Of a stretch of DNA of 64,000 nt, positions 22,491 through 32,648 are shown piece by piece (positions within the stretch are counted from its first letter, which is position 1; each line of letters starts with the position of its first letter). The translations under genes and the position numbers were made by a program. The notes under the pieces are model-generated. The model worked only from the letters and a program-made list of their open reading frames with translations. It had not been told where the DNA came from and searched no databases. This DNA is from Diplolepis rosae (taxonomy: Eukaryota > Arthropoda > Insecta > Hymenoptera > Diplolepididae): the NCBI GenBank assembly GCA_030998225.1, contig JAPYXD010000680.1, positions 17,868,501 through 17,932,500 on the forward strand, in the 5' to 3' direction.

Positions 22491-23247
22491 AAGGGTTTCC
22501 CAATAAGGGTGATATGTTTTGAAATTGAAAAAAAACACTGAATATTCATTCGGAATTGATCGAAATCTTTTTTATTATATTGGATATTCTATGCCATTTA
22601 TGATTTAAAGAATATATCGGCCAAATGTCCCCCGAGACTTGAGCCAAAAATGCGCCTCATCAGAAAAGATGATTTTTTGATGAAAATTGGGATCATTTTC
22701 AATTGATTCCAGAGCCCAATCCGCGAACTCCCGACGCAAACGATGGTCATTAGGCTTCAGTTCTTGGGCCAGAATCATCTTATAGGGATGCAGGCCAAGA
22801 TCCAATCGGAAAATACGCCAGGTAGTCATCCTGGACAGGCCCAATTCCTGAGATCGGCGTGGCACGGACAATTCACGGTTTTCCTCGATACTGGCCTGTA
22901 CGGCGGCTATATTCTGTGTAGAACGTGCGGTACGCATACGATTTTTAGGCTTAGTATCCAATAGAGTAAATTCACTCTCCAACTTATCGATTATTCGACG
23001 AATTGAGAGCGCGGATGGAGCAGAATGACGACCATATTTTGCACGATATGCTCTTTGAACACCGACAAAACTTCTCGAATTTTGATAAAATAATTGGACA
23101 ATTTCCAAACGTTGTGGAAGCGTGAAACTACTCATGATTAAATGGCAAACCTTACTGATGACAACTGACAGCAGACGTCAAAAATTTCAGTTCAAATCAG
23201 CCCGATAGGGACATTCAAAATCATATCACCCCTATTGGGAAACCCTT
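22491..23247 (-). mobile_element. DD41D-type Tc1/mariner element, internally deleted copy
   Basis: Ends AAGGGTTTCCCAATAAGGGT and CCCCTATTGGGAAACCCTT are inverted repeats flanked by TA at 22489-22490 and 23248-23249. They resemble those of the element at 51956-54418 (CAGGGTTTTCCAAT). At 757 bp it is about half the length needed for a full transposase, and the C-terminal half of the gene is missing. Confidence 0.8.
22605..23135 (-). pseudogene. DD41D-type transposase, N-terminal half (DUF4817-like HTH plus first catalytic block)
   Basis: 176 open codons start at ATG 23133-23135. Residues 1-60 (LPQRLEIVQLFYQNSRSFVG) form the first helix-turn-helix. Residues about 70-125 (RSQELGLSRMTTWRIFRLDL) form the second. 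IIFSDEAHFWL near residue 160 holds the first catalytic Asp. After SDEAHFWLKS the text jumps to what looks like the extreme C-terminal tail, so the second and third acidic blocks are deleted. It could still bind the terminal repeats as a DNA-binding fragment; that is inference only. The long clean frame suggests a recent deletion or selection on the fragment. Confidence 0.8.
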
Positions 23248-23833
23248 TAGTTATCAACAAGCTGGCAAATCAAAAACCTTTATTATTTTCAACCTTGTAT
23301 TAGTTTTCATTTGGACTTATTTGCCTATAAAATTGCATGCAAATTGATCCATAAGTCACTATTTAATAAGTTCACCTCTATAAATGACTTTTATCAATTT
23401 TAACCTAAACTAGTCAATATTTCTTTGTCAAACTAATTGCACGTTATCAGGCTAATTCATGCAATTGATTTAACACGAAAATATTTTCTAGTTTACGTTA
23501 AAATTGATAAAAGTCAATTTTAGGGTTGAACTTCAGGGGTTTTTATTACCCCTTGGAAATATTTTTCGACCGATAAAAAAAATACGGATTGCTTACTTTT
23601 TGATGACCACCAATATATACAAGTATAAATTTCATCAAAATCCGAGAACCTTCAGAGTTGTAAATGTATGCAAAAGTTTTAACACTTTTGTCCAATAAAA
23701 TATTATACGTTTTAGGGAAAAAAATGCGAGATTTAAATTTTTTATTTGTGGAATTTTAGTGCCTTTTGTTTTTCATAACCTCAAATTTTCCTTTACATAT
23801 AGAAAGCATTACTGTATTTATTTACATTTCAAT
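23248..23833. other. No gene seen
   Basis: AT-rich DNA. A short piece at 23775-23800 (CATAACCTCAAATTTTCCTT) matches the outer arm of the palindrome at 21979-22409. Confidence 0.4.
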
Positions 23834-23960
23834 AGTCGGTTGTCGAAAATCCGACATTCGACTCAGCGCTTGCTCGTATTCGAATGTCGGAAAGCGAGTC
23901 ACGTTTGAGTCGGTTGTCGAAAATCCGACATTCGACTCAGCAGTTGCTCGTATTCGAATT
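23834..23960 (+). repeat. 74-bp tandem duplication, internally palindromic
   Basis: AGTCGGTTGTCGAAAATCCG begins at 23834 and again at 23908. Each unit also holds inverted GTCGGATTTTCGAC / CGAATGTCGGA text. It is GC-richer than its surroundings. Confidence 0.7.
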
Positions 23961-23999
23961 CTGAATATACGTACCCCCTTAAATGATAGAATTTTCGAA

Positions 24000-24145
24000 T
24001 TTTAATCGTATTTTTTTAAATTAAAAATCAAAAATGTACGTTTTATTAGAAACTATGCCAGATGAAATTTGTAGATCTTATTGTAACCAACAATTTTGCA
24101 AACTTACGTTTTGTTCGTATTTCACATATGTGCCCATACTTATGA
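24000..24145 (-). repeat. Dispersed 152-bp-period repeat, reverse partial copy
   Basis: The minus strand contains GTGAAATACGAACAAAACGT and AATAAGATCTACAAATTTCA, the two hallmark motifs of one unit. Confidence 0.55.
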
Positions 24146-24959
24146 AAGTGATCTAAATCAAAATTTCAAAAAAATGAGTTTAACGGTTATTTCACATCAC
24201 ATTATTATAAACTAAACTTATTCAATGTAATTTTTAAGATATCGTCAAAGATGAACAATTAGATAGTGGTTGTAATTTCAACATTATACATAACTTGAAA
24301 ATGGCGCGTGGCCCTCTGTGACGCGTTTCTGAACTACACATCAATCAACAATCAATCTATAATCAAATAATAACAGAAACGACAATTCATTCCGGTTTAT
24401 CTAACGATATAATTCAGTTGGGCTCTTCGGAATTTCAAGAATCTTATAAACTCTAAATGATAAAAATGGATTACTTTCCAAAAATAATTAATGAATGTTG
24501 ATGAATTATTTCATTAAAGTTATTGTTTCAAATAAAACTCATAGTTCTTTATTGCTTTAAGTCATTTATAGGACATTCAGTTAATTTTGAAATGATCTAA
24601 GTCAGTTCGAACTTTAAAAACAACATTTTCCTATGAAATTCACACAAAATTTCATATTCATAATAAATTTCCATTAATCAAGACTAATACAATTATAAAT
24701 TAAAATGTCGCATAATGTAACAAAAATTTTAATATGTTTAAATGCAATTCATTAAATATCTCAATACAAGAAATATATGACTTAGACCACTTTTATAATT
24801 ATGGGCCCATGTTATTGTTGAAAGATTGAATTTTGGATGTTAAATAGTGTTTTTTTTTAATTAACAAGAAAAAAGTACAATACATTAAACTTGAGAAAAA
24901 TTCTCCGCAATGAGAATTATATACATAAATATAATTATGTTAAATATATATGATTATAT
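24146..24959. other. No gene seen
   Basis: AT-rich DNA without recognised elements. Confidence 0.4.
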
Positions 24960-25295
24960 TAACAACTGTTTTAAAATAAATAATAAATAAATTTGTAGAC
25001 CTTATTGAAGTGAACAATTTTTTATTCCTACGTTTTTTTCGTATTTCACATATTATGGTTAAAACATTGAATATTCAATTTTCAACAGCATTTTTTTAAA
25101 CTGAAAAGAAAAATATACATCTTATAAAAATTTTAGCTATTCAAATTTGTACGTATTTTTGCATCAAACAATTTTGTATCACATCGTTTTTTCGTATCTC
25201 GTATAATTTAACTAGGAAATGGAATTTAGGTATCTTTTTTCAAGTTTTAACATACTGTAACTTTCCTAATTTTATTCATGTCGAAAAATGTTATT
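24960..25295 (-). repeat. Dispersed 152-bp-period repeat, reverse copy
   Basis: On the minus strand it has GTGAAATACGAAAAAAACGT near 25060 and TATACGAGATACGAAAAAAC near 25200, preceded by the AAAATTAGGAAAGTTACAGT head. It spans about two units. Confidence 0.6.
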
Positions 25296-25688
25296 AGGAT
25301 TATTAGTAGGAAATTCCTCCTACCGCGGTAACTTCACCTTCTTTCAAAAGTTAAAAAAAATCGATTACGAATGTGTTTGTCTTCTAAAATCCGGTAAGTT
25401 CGAGTTTTGTCGCACCGTATAATAACTTTGCAAAAAAATCAATTCTGTTATTCAAGCATGTTCGAGATAAAATAGTTACTCACTGATAAAGAGTAGGTTC
25501 ACTACAATTTGGTAAGTGTAGCACAAATAATTTTAGTGAGCCTAATAGATAATCCATATATTATTGCTAATAATCAATGACCATCCAAACATTGCTTTCG
25601 GGGTCGCACGCACACTTGCAACTACTAGCGTGTTTGATATTGACGTGACAAAATGAACAAGAATTTATTTTTTTGTCAAAAATCCGTT
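25296..25688. other. No gene seen
   Basis: Holds the 3' flank of the mariner pseudogene that follows; its terminal repeat was not identified. Confidence 0.35.
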
Positions 25689-26316
25689 TTATTCCTCAAT
25701 GTACTCTCCTTTTAGCTCGATACAACGAGTCCAACGATCATTCAACTTTTCTATGCCTTGCTAATAATACAATTTGTCAAACCCTTCAAAATACCCTTCT
25801 TATTTCCATTCAATTTTTTCGTTCGACTCAAAACTCCTACAACACAGCCATCTCCTGAGGTTTGGGAACAGATAATAGTCGTTGGTGGCCAGGTCTGGAG
25901 AATACGGTGGATGCAGAACCGATTCGAAACCCGATTCATGCTTTTTTGCCTGTGCAACTCTCCCGGATTGCGGATAAAATAGGCCAAATTTTGCTCCGAA
26001 ATGATCACACAAATGCGTTTTTGGTCGTTTTTGAGCAATAAACTATTTCCCGCACTTTCACTTTCGGGTAATTCAAACCAATATCATGGATTTTATTGAC
26101 CATTTCTGGTGTAGTGATCTCATTTGGATGGCCTGGACTTAATATGGTTTCTGTGCTCGTACGATCACAACGCTATTCGGTAAACCACTTCTGATCCATT
26201 CCATATGACGGACCAGAGTCCGAATAATATTTATCGATCTTAGTCTTGGTTTCTGATAAGGTTTTTCCATGTAAAAAGTAGTATTTAATCAACGCACAAA
26301 GTTCACTTTTTTCCAT
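25689..26316 (-). pseudogene. Mariner transposase pseudogene, irritans-like, internally deleted
   Basis: On the minus strand a start at 26314-26316 opens MEKSELCALIKYYFLHGKTL, a mariner N-terminus. An in-frame stop follows at about residue 50, and the frame runs on to VREIVYCSKTTKNAFV. The text then jumps, in another frame, to LHPPYSPDLATNDYYLFPNL with the third catalytic Asp and ends CIELKGEYIEE before the stop at 25689-25691. The middle third with the first two catalytic residues is missing. It is a separate lineage from the other mariners here. Confidence 0.75.
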
Positions 26317-26722
26317 CTTAGCAAAAAATCCGGAGGTTGGTTGCCTTCAGACACTGTAACTTGTAAACTAATGAATGGTTTTGGCTGAAATATTGCCAGA
26401 AGAGGTTTGAAGGATGGAACTTGTCAATAATGATAGCCGATTGTTAATAGTGGCGACCTCTCATAAAAATATCACATTAATATCAAGCACACTAGTAGCT
26501 GTTCACCTACATGCAAATTCCAATGCCCTGTAGTACCCAAACGACGCACCAGACCCAAAAATTTTAGACTTTTAGATTAAAATTTTTTTTTCTGTCGGCC
26601 ATTACAAGGAACCGCAATTCTCCGGAAAACCCTGTATATATTATTACATGTAAGTTCGAATCTCAGTAGCGTTGAAAATTTTAATAGATAGTTTAAGTAT
26701 ATTAGTAATTTAATAAGTATTA
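26317..26722. other. No gene seen; possible SINE tail near 26648-26685
   Basis: AGTTCGAATCTCAGTAGCGT TGAAAA resembles the B box and tail of the tRNA-derived repeats at 29062 and 46757. The match is short and weak. Confidence 0.3.
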
Positions 26723-27883
26723 TTAGGTGCACAGCTAAGTTCCCGCTGTTTGTCAATAGATGGCTTCAGCAGTAAGTGCTGGTCGATTTTGACATATCTA
26801 AAACGTCATGAACCAAGCTTGGACATATGGTAAACAAAGCGTTTTGACACATTAGTGATTTTGTTTTGGCGACATATACTTTTGGTTGTATGAAAATGTC
26901 TGATTTTGTGCCAAATAATCGTCATATGCGGGAAGTGTTGATTTTCTTCTTTCATTCAAAGAAACCGGTGGCTAAAGCGCATCGAGAGCTCCAAAAAGTT
27001 TACGGAGATGCTGCTCTAAGTGAAACAACGTGCCGTGATTAGTTCCGTCGCTTCAAAAACGGTGATTTCGATGTTAAAGACCGTCCGCGTGAAGGAAGTC
27101 TAAAAACCTTCTAAGACGCTGAATTGGAGGCATTGCTCGACGAGGATCCGTGCCAAACGCAAAAAGAGCTTGATTCAGCATTGGGAGGTACCCGCTAAAC
27201 CATTTTAAAGCGATTGCATGCGTTAGGAATGATTCAAAAACAAGGAACTTGGGTTCCTTATGATTTGAAGCCAAGGGGCGTTGAGCTCGTTTTTTCGCCT
27301 GTAAATAACTGCTTCAGCGGCAAAAAAGGAAGGGTTTTCTTCATCAAATCGTGGCGGGTGATGAAAAGTGGATTTGTTACAGCAACCCAAAGAGAAGAAA
27401 GTCATGGGGACTGCCCGGTCATGCTTCTACATCGTCGGCTCGGCCGAATATTCACGCTACGAAGGTTATGCTGTGTATTTGGTGGGATCTGGTCGGTGTT
27501 ATTTATTATGAGCTGTTGAAACCAAACGAAACCATCACTGGGGAACGGTATCGAACGCAATTGATGCGTTTGAGCCGAGATCTGCGCGAAAAACGGCAAC
27601 AATACGAACAGAGGCACGAAAAAGTGATTCTACAGCATGACAACGCTCGGCCTCACGTTGCCAAACCCGATAAAATCTACCTGGAAACACTCGGAAATGG
27701 CTTGCTTCGTGGATAGTCTCAAAAGATAAACCCTTTAACCGTAACGGTATTCGAGCTCTACCAGAAAGATGAGCGAAAGTTGTAACTAACGATGGGCAAT
27801 ACTTTGAATGATTCATTTGTAACCATTTTTTCACAATAAAATTACATTAAAAAAAAAAAACGAGAACTTAGTTGCGCACCTAA
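26723..27883 (+). mobile_element. Mariner element, lineage with TTAGGTGCACAGCTAAGTTC ends
   Basis: The left end TTAGGTGCACAGCTAAGTTC follows TA 26721-26722. The right end GAACTTAGTTGCGCACCTAA is followed by TA 27884-27885. At 1161 bp it is about 100 bp short of a normal mariner, as expected from the deletion in its transposase. Confidence 0.88.
26896..27811 (+). pseudogene. Mariner transposase pseudogene
   Basis: The start ATG 26896 opens MSDFVPNNRHMREVLIFFFH. Stops interrupt at CRD*FRRF, at KTF*DAEL and after GGTR. Frameshifts precede the block from 27351, which reads VAGDEKWICYSNPKRRKSW: the first catalytic block is present. VILQHDNARPHVA holds the second catalytic Asp, unlike the Glu in the 5251 and 30377 family. 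After KIYLETLGNG a deletion removes the SPDLAPSD block with the third Asp. The end GQYFE and stop at 27809-27811 are kept. The element is dead and cannot move itself. Confidence 0.88.
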
Positions 27884-29061
27884 TATATATAAGAAAATTA
27901 ATTAATACAGCTAAGGTCATGGACCAAGCAGCTTACGTGAACAAAATTATTTGTACCAAATGTTTTTTTCAGCAGTCAAGAACCATCTTTTTGGAAATAC
28001 ATAGTGTGATGTACATAGCCTGTGATGATTTTGTGTAAAAAATCCTTTTTCCTATGCCTCATGTGCTACTAATTAGTCGCCATCGTGTTCGCTATTTTTT
28101 TTTTATCAAATTTGAAAATATTTAAAAACCATGAAATGTCTTGAGGATATTTTATTCTTTAATGTTTTCAGAATCTGTTAAAAATTAACCCACTGAATTA
28201 TGTAATTTGCGAACCTAATAATCCATTTAAAATTTTTTAAATTAATTCAGTATTTTTCATAACATATATTTTACACAAAACACTCATTTCTAAAATGCTA
28301 GGAGGTGACAAAGTAGAGCTAAATGATATGCAAACTGACTGGAGAGGAGTATAAAGAATCAAGAGTGGGAAAAAGCACGAAAAATAGAATGAAATATGAA
28401 CCCACTTATTTCATAGAACAAAGAAAGGGAGAGGAGAAGTCTTCCATGCTCTTGTATTTACTTTTGTTCGCTTCATTAGCGCTGCACAAAAGTATCTTGT
28501 AACAATTCAGTCCTCATCAAGTAATACATTAATAGCTATCCTGATAACACATTTTGTTGAAAGCCAGCGACTCCTGATTCTTCTGCTATTATTTTTTCTT
28601 CTCATTTTGGGTAATGAAAAAATCCTTTTCTGTTACATTTCTTTTTGCTCGTTAATTGCCGTAATAAATTTTTTACAAGTACAGAGAGAAAGAAAGGAAA
28701 GCAAACTAGAATGTTCGTGAAGAACACAAGGCCCAAGCGCGAAGCTCAACGACCGGACCTCGCGCCCTGGGCGCACGTGGCGTCTGATGAGAATGTTCCC
28801 GCGACCCTGAACTGGCCCGAAGACAATTTTGTTTTGTTTCAACTGTACTTCATCTTTTTAAGTATCCTTGTTAAAAACATGTAAAATTTAAGTCCCATAT
28901 GGAGAAAATTTGCTCGGTAACCATTACAAAAGTGTTTGGTAAAACATAGACATAGTAGCGCACAATGGCTCAATACTGGATTTTATTGGACAAATCGGTC
29001 TACAAGTCGCAATTTTCATACGATTTGATAATTGTGTAAAGAAAAAATGGGACTTTTTAAG
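27884..29061. other. No gene seen; GC-richer patch at 28725-28815
   Basis: The patch contains CCTCGCGCCCTGGGCGCACG TGG and short open frames on both strands, with no splice borders that convince me. The rest is AT-rich. Confidence 0.35.
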
Positions 29062-29167
29062 TAGCACTCGACCGGCAATTGAAAGACCTGGGATCGAATC
29101 ACAGCGCAGTCGAAAGCGTCTTTTTTTCCACAAAAAGATTTTCAAATTCTTTAAATATTGTAAAAAA
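29062..29167 (+). mobile_element. tRNA-derived SINE fragment
   Basis: GCACTCGACCGGCAATTGAA AGACC is followed by a B-box-like GGGATCGAATCAC and then GCGTCTTTTTTTCC. The same order is at 46757-46850 and, rearranged, at 40661-40830. The A box is only partly present (AAGTAGCACTCG), so it is a 5'-truncated copy. Confidence 0.55.
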
Positions 29168-29878
29168 AAAATTGTATAGATATAGAATAGAAAAAAACAA
29201 CATAAAATTTGTTTAATGAAAACTCCAATAATCAATCCCGATATCCTTGTCTCCATTTTTCTCCGCATATGTTGTACATCTAACATTAAGATATTAATCA
29301 TGAACATACATTTTTTTCACGTAGATTCGTCGTCAAAATGGTCTCAATTGTATTTTCAATTTTGGACTCACGAATCTTTGAAAAGCTTGTGTCAAGATGT
29401 GATTAATGTTACATGAGTGCAAGAGGGTAGCTCAATTCACTTGATCCAATTGATCTGCTGATAGACTTCTGACACGTACTTGGCGATTGAATAGGAAACC
29501 GAAGGAGTAAAGTCTTCTTCCCATCCCATCAATGTTTTCAGTAACATCTCTAAAACACACCAATATTTACTCTCATACCTTGAATCAGAATTCAAATGAG
29601 TTTACAATCTCAATAAATAACCTTGCTTGCAAATTAAATCTTTAAATGCCCAACAAGTAGGAAAATCCACTCATTAAAATGACATTCATGAAGAAAAATG
29701 ATTTTATTGTCATTTATTGTCAGTGATTTTATTGTGAAGCAACTATACGTCGGAGCGCACTTGGACCGGTTGAGATCGGTAAATGGAGAACTCAGCTCAC
29801 AAACAAGCGGTCGTTTAATCATCTCCGTCCATCCTAAGGCCGGTCAACCTCTAATGGATGAAGTTTCCGCGTAGCTTA
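29168..29878. other. No gene seen
   Basis: AT-rich DNA. The short open frames have no recognisable domain. Confidence 0.4.
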
Positions 29879-29911
29879 GTTCATGTGCACAGTTGTACGC
29901 GGCGCTAGTTG
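29879..29911 (+). repeat. Direct repeat unit, also at 31979-32011
   Basis: GTTCATGTGCACAGTTGTAC and the next 13 bases recur at 31979 with four differences. The first lies about 115 bp before a THAP-like relic, so it may be a transposon end. No inverted partner was seen. Confidence 0.45.
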
Positions 29912-30024
29912 TCGCAAGCAGGCAAAGTGCGGCAAGGGGAACTGGCATCGTATGAGTTCCACCATTGTTATTTACAAGTTATTACAAGTATTTAACAATT
30001 CATTGTGCGTGATTGCGCGTTATC

Positions 30025-30191
30025 ATGGATAAAAAATACGTAATTCAGTGTGCTGTTCGTTGGTGTATACCACCAAAAAGCGTCTGAAGGAAAGTGTGCC
30101 AATTAATTGGTTTCCGAATAGCGGAGATGCTGCTCAACGATGGATAGAAGCATGCGCGAACTTTTACCTGTCGAAGTTAGAATACCTATAA
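30025..30191 (+). pseudogene. THAP-domain fragment, frameshifted (P-element-like transposase relic?)
   Basis: ATG 30025 opens MDKKYVIQCAVRWC, with two cysteines spaced as in a THAP zinc finger. After PPKS a one-base shift is needed to continue RLKESVPINWFPNSGDAAQR WIEACANFYL, which matches the F-P ... RW-I-C part of THAP domains. The frame stops at 30189-30191. By family knowledge THAP domains are the DNA-binding ends of P-type transposases and of some host factors. Only this domain is present and it is broken, so a transposon relic is the likelier reading. Confidence 0.5.
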
Positions 30192-30289
30192 GTAGTGAAA
30201 GGCAATATTTTGTTTGTCATCGAAATTTCGATGAAGATTATTACTAACAAATGAGAAAATATGCCTTTCTTTTAAAGTGCGGTTTTTTC

Positions 30290-30376
30290 TACAATTTTGA
30301 AATCAAAAGTAGTCTATCTACGTCCGTTTTTATCTTCTCGATCATTTCCCAAATTTTAGAAACAATATTTTATTTA
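30290..30376. mobile_element. Left part of a foldback element split by a mariner
   Basis: AAGTAGTCTATCTACGTCCG through AACAATATTTTATT matches the middle and right arm of the 21312-21652 element. It continues after the mariner at 31667-31760. The TA on both sides of the mariner corresponds to the single TA of the other copy. Confidence 0.65.
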
Positions 30377-31666
30377 TTGGATCTATAACTTAATTCGTAC
30401 GGTTTGCTAAGAGATGGCGTAACTTGATTATTATTCCATCGTTCCAATATTCCGAACATGCGTTGGAAAGCTACTGTCATTGTGCGTATTTTTCAGTATA
30501 TGTCATTCATTTGAAGCGTAAACAACAATAATTTTTTTTCACTCAAATATGTCGAACTTTGTGCCTGAAAAAGTGTTTTTGCGAGGAGTTCTTCTTCATT
30601 ACTTTAATATCAAGAAAACTGCTTCCGAAAGTCATCGTATTTTGGTGGAAGTTTATAGTGAACATGCTCTAGCTGAGCGAACGTGCCAAAAGTGGTTTGC
30701 ACGATTTAAATGTGGTGATTTTGGCTTGGAAGACGAAGAACGTCCTGGCCAGCCAAAAAAGTTTGAAGATGAACAACTGGAAGCATTACTCGATGAAAAT
30801 TGTTGCCAAACACAAGAAGAGCTCGCAGAATCTTTAGGAGTCACTCAAGCAGCTATTTCAAAACGTTTAAAAGCAGCCGGATGTATTCAAAAGCAAGGAA
30901 ATTGGGTTCCACATGAACTCAAGCTGAGAGACGTTGAAAGGCGGTTTTTCATGTCCGAGATGCTGCTGGAACACCACAAAAAGAAGTCATTTTTGCATCG
31001 GATTGTTACTGGTGATGAAAAATGGATCCATTACGACAATCCGAAGCGCAAAAAATCATATGTGAAACCCGGCCAACCAGCCATATCAATGTCAAAGTCG
31101 AATATCCATGGCGCGAAGGTAATGCGAAGGTAATGTATTTGGTGGGATCAGAAGGGTGTGCTGTATTATGAGCTCCTAAAACCGGGTGAAACCATCAATG
31201 AAGAACGCTACCGCACACAATTAATCCGTTTGAAGAGACTAATAACCGAAAAACGCCCGGAATATGCGACCAGACACGAGGCAATAATTTTCCATCATGA
31301 GAACGCTCGGCCCCATGTTGCTATTTCGGTTAAGAACTATTTGGAAAACAGTAGATGGGAAGTTTTACCCCACCCGCCTTATAGCCCAGACCATGTCTGA
31401 CTACCATTTGTTCCGGTCGATGCAGAATGCCCTCACTGGAATACGGTTCACATCAGAACAGGGTATCAAAAATTGGCTTGATTCATTCTTAGCCGCCATG
31501 CCGGTGCAGTTCTTTTGGGATGGAATCCACAAATTGACGGAAAGATGGGAAAAAGTCATAGCTTCAGATGGGTAATACTTTGAATAATACTATTGTACAT
31601 GTTTATCTTAAATAAACGTTCAAATTTTGAAAAAAAAAAATCACACGAATTAAGTTATAGACCAAA
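30377..31666 (+). mobile_element. Mariner transposon (DD34D-type family), copy B, best preserved
   Basis: TA 30375-30376 is followed by TTGGATCTATAACTTAATTC. The right end GAATTAAGTTATAGACCAAA is followed by TA 31667-31668. At 1290 bp it is full length. It sits inside an older foldback element, so it inserted after that family had spread. Copy A at 5251-6529 is the same family. Confidence 0.93.
30549..31575 (+). pseudogene. Mariner transposase, nearly intact but frameshifted
   Basis: Cut-and-paste transposase of the enclosing element. ATG 30549 opens 194 codons: FNIKKTASESHRILVEVYSE starts the first helix-turn-helix, ERPGQPKKFEDEQLEALLDE the linker, LGVTQAAISKRLKAAG the second helix-turn-helix, and TGDEKWIHYDNPKRKKS holds the first catalytic Asp. 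Near 31125 a short duplication of GCGAAGGTAAT breaks the frame. It resumes in another frame with YYELLKPGETINEERYRTQL and FHHENARPHVA, where the second catalytic residue is Glu instead of Asp. A second break at PYSPDHV loses the normal SPDLAPSD reading. The end KVIASDG and stop are close to normal. It is inactive as it stands but decayed little. Confidence 0.9.
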
Positions 31667-31760
31667 TACTGTAGACACAAACATGTAGAAACCTAAAAGA
31701 ATAAAATTTGCTAATTTTCTAAGTATCACATGCTTTTAAGGTTCGCAGTTCGTTGCATAG
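31667..31760. mobile_element. Right part of the split foldback element
   Basis: TAGACACAAACATGTAGAAA CC matches the right arm of the element at 21312-21652. The remaining text is more diverged. Confidence 0.6.
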
Positions 31761-31978
31761 GGAAATTTTCTGTATATCTTCTGGAAATAATAGTATAAAT
31801 TATAGATATTTTTGATTTTACTTATTAGGACAAAACCAAGATTTAATGCACTCTTGAATTATATTTTCACAATTTTGGATTAAATCTTCAATTTCTGTTA
31901 ATTTATATTCTCTGGAACACATTTAAAGAACCTATGTATACATGTATGTGCACTAACGCGTGCACATATAATGATAGT
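31761..31978. other. No gene seen
   Basis: AT-rich spacer between two repeat elements. Confidence 0.3.
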
Positions 31979-32430
31979 TCATATGCACAGTTGTACGTAG
32001 CGCTAGTTGCTAATCGTCCACCATCTATGCATTAGGTTTGCACGGCCTGGACCATCCGGACAGTAAGGACAGGCTTTTCCGTAAAACTCGTTTTCGTCTC
32101 CCGTGCAAGCCGTAATTTTAATTTTAATTTTAGCTTAGCCGTACTCGGACAGCAGGTTGCGTTAACCTGTAGTATCCGCGTAAGCAAATCCGTATTGGTG
32201 CAATCCTGACCACCGAGCTAACGAAACCTGTTTCTACGGATAGGCGGACCCGACTTGCGCCAAGCCCGCTTTCCAAGTAGTTTCTACTTGGTTTCTACGT
32301 CGACGCTACGGACTTGCGGCAAGCCTGTTTTTGAGTAGATTTTACCCAATTTTCGCGTTGACGATACCGATTAATGAAAATGTCGTTTATGAAATCCGCC
32401 ATGTTGACTTATACATCACACTACACATAA
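31979..32430 (+). repeat. GC-richer repeat block beginning with the 29879-type end, with a 59-bp duplication
   Basis: It starts with the copy of the 29879 repeat. At 32251 and 32310 the text GACTTGCGNCAAGCC recurs, followed by AGTAG, TTTCTAC/TTTTACC and GTNGACG: two diverged 59-bp units. The block is much richer in G and C than the neighbourhood. No open frame was recognised. Its class is unknown. Confidence 0.45.
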
Positions 32431-32487
32431 CTCTGTTCTCGGGCTTGACTCAAAGCGGAGTTACCAACTCGGCCATCTAAGGTTAAC
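32431..32487 (-). mobile_element. tRNA-like 5' segment (A box), SINE relic
   Basis: The minus strand reads TTAGATGGCCGAGTTGGTAA CTCCGCTTTGAGTCAAGCCC. GATGGCCGAGTTGG is the acceptor-D-arm text of Leu/Ser-type tRNAs with the pol III A box. There is no B box or complete cloverleaf, so it is not a working tRNA gene. Confidence 0.45.
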
Positions 32488-32507
32488 ACAAATCAGAATT
32501 TTTTCCC

Positions 32508-32648
32508 GTGTACAGTCCTGACGTGGCTCCGCCAGACTTCTTTTTGTTACCGTGCCTGAAAACTCCCATGAAAGGACATCATTTCGGGACAGTTGACAAA
32601 GTCAAAGAGACATGTACCAGGGTTTGAGCATATTTTGAAACCCTTTAA
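32508..32648 (+). pseudogene. Mariner transposase C-terminal scrap
   Basis: VYSPDVAPPDFFLLPCLKTP MKGHHFGTVDKVKETCTRV is followed by a stop and AYFETL. The SPDVAPPDFF block is the third-aspartate region of mariner transposases. Everything upstream is missing. It begins directly after the tRNA-like segment. Confidence 0.7.

Noticed and set aside
28924..29307. 127-codon minus-strand open frame
   Set aside because: It runs through the SINE fragment at 29062-29167 and AT-rich flanks, so it is a repeat by-product.
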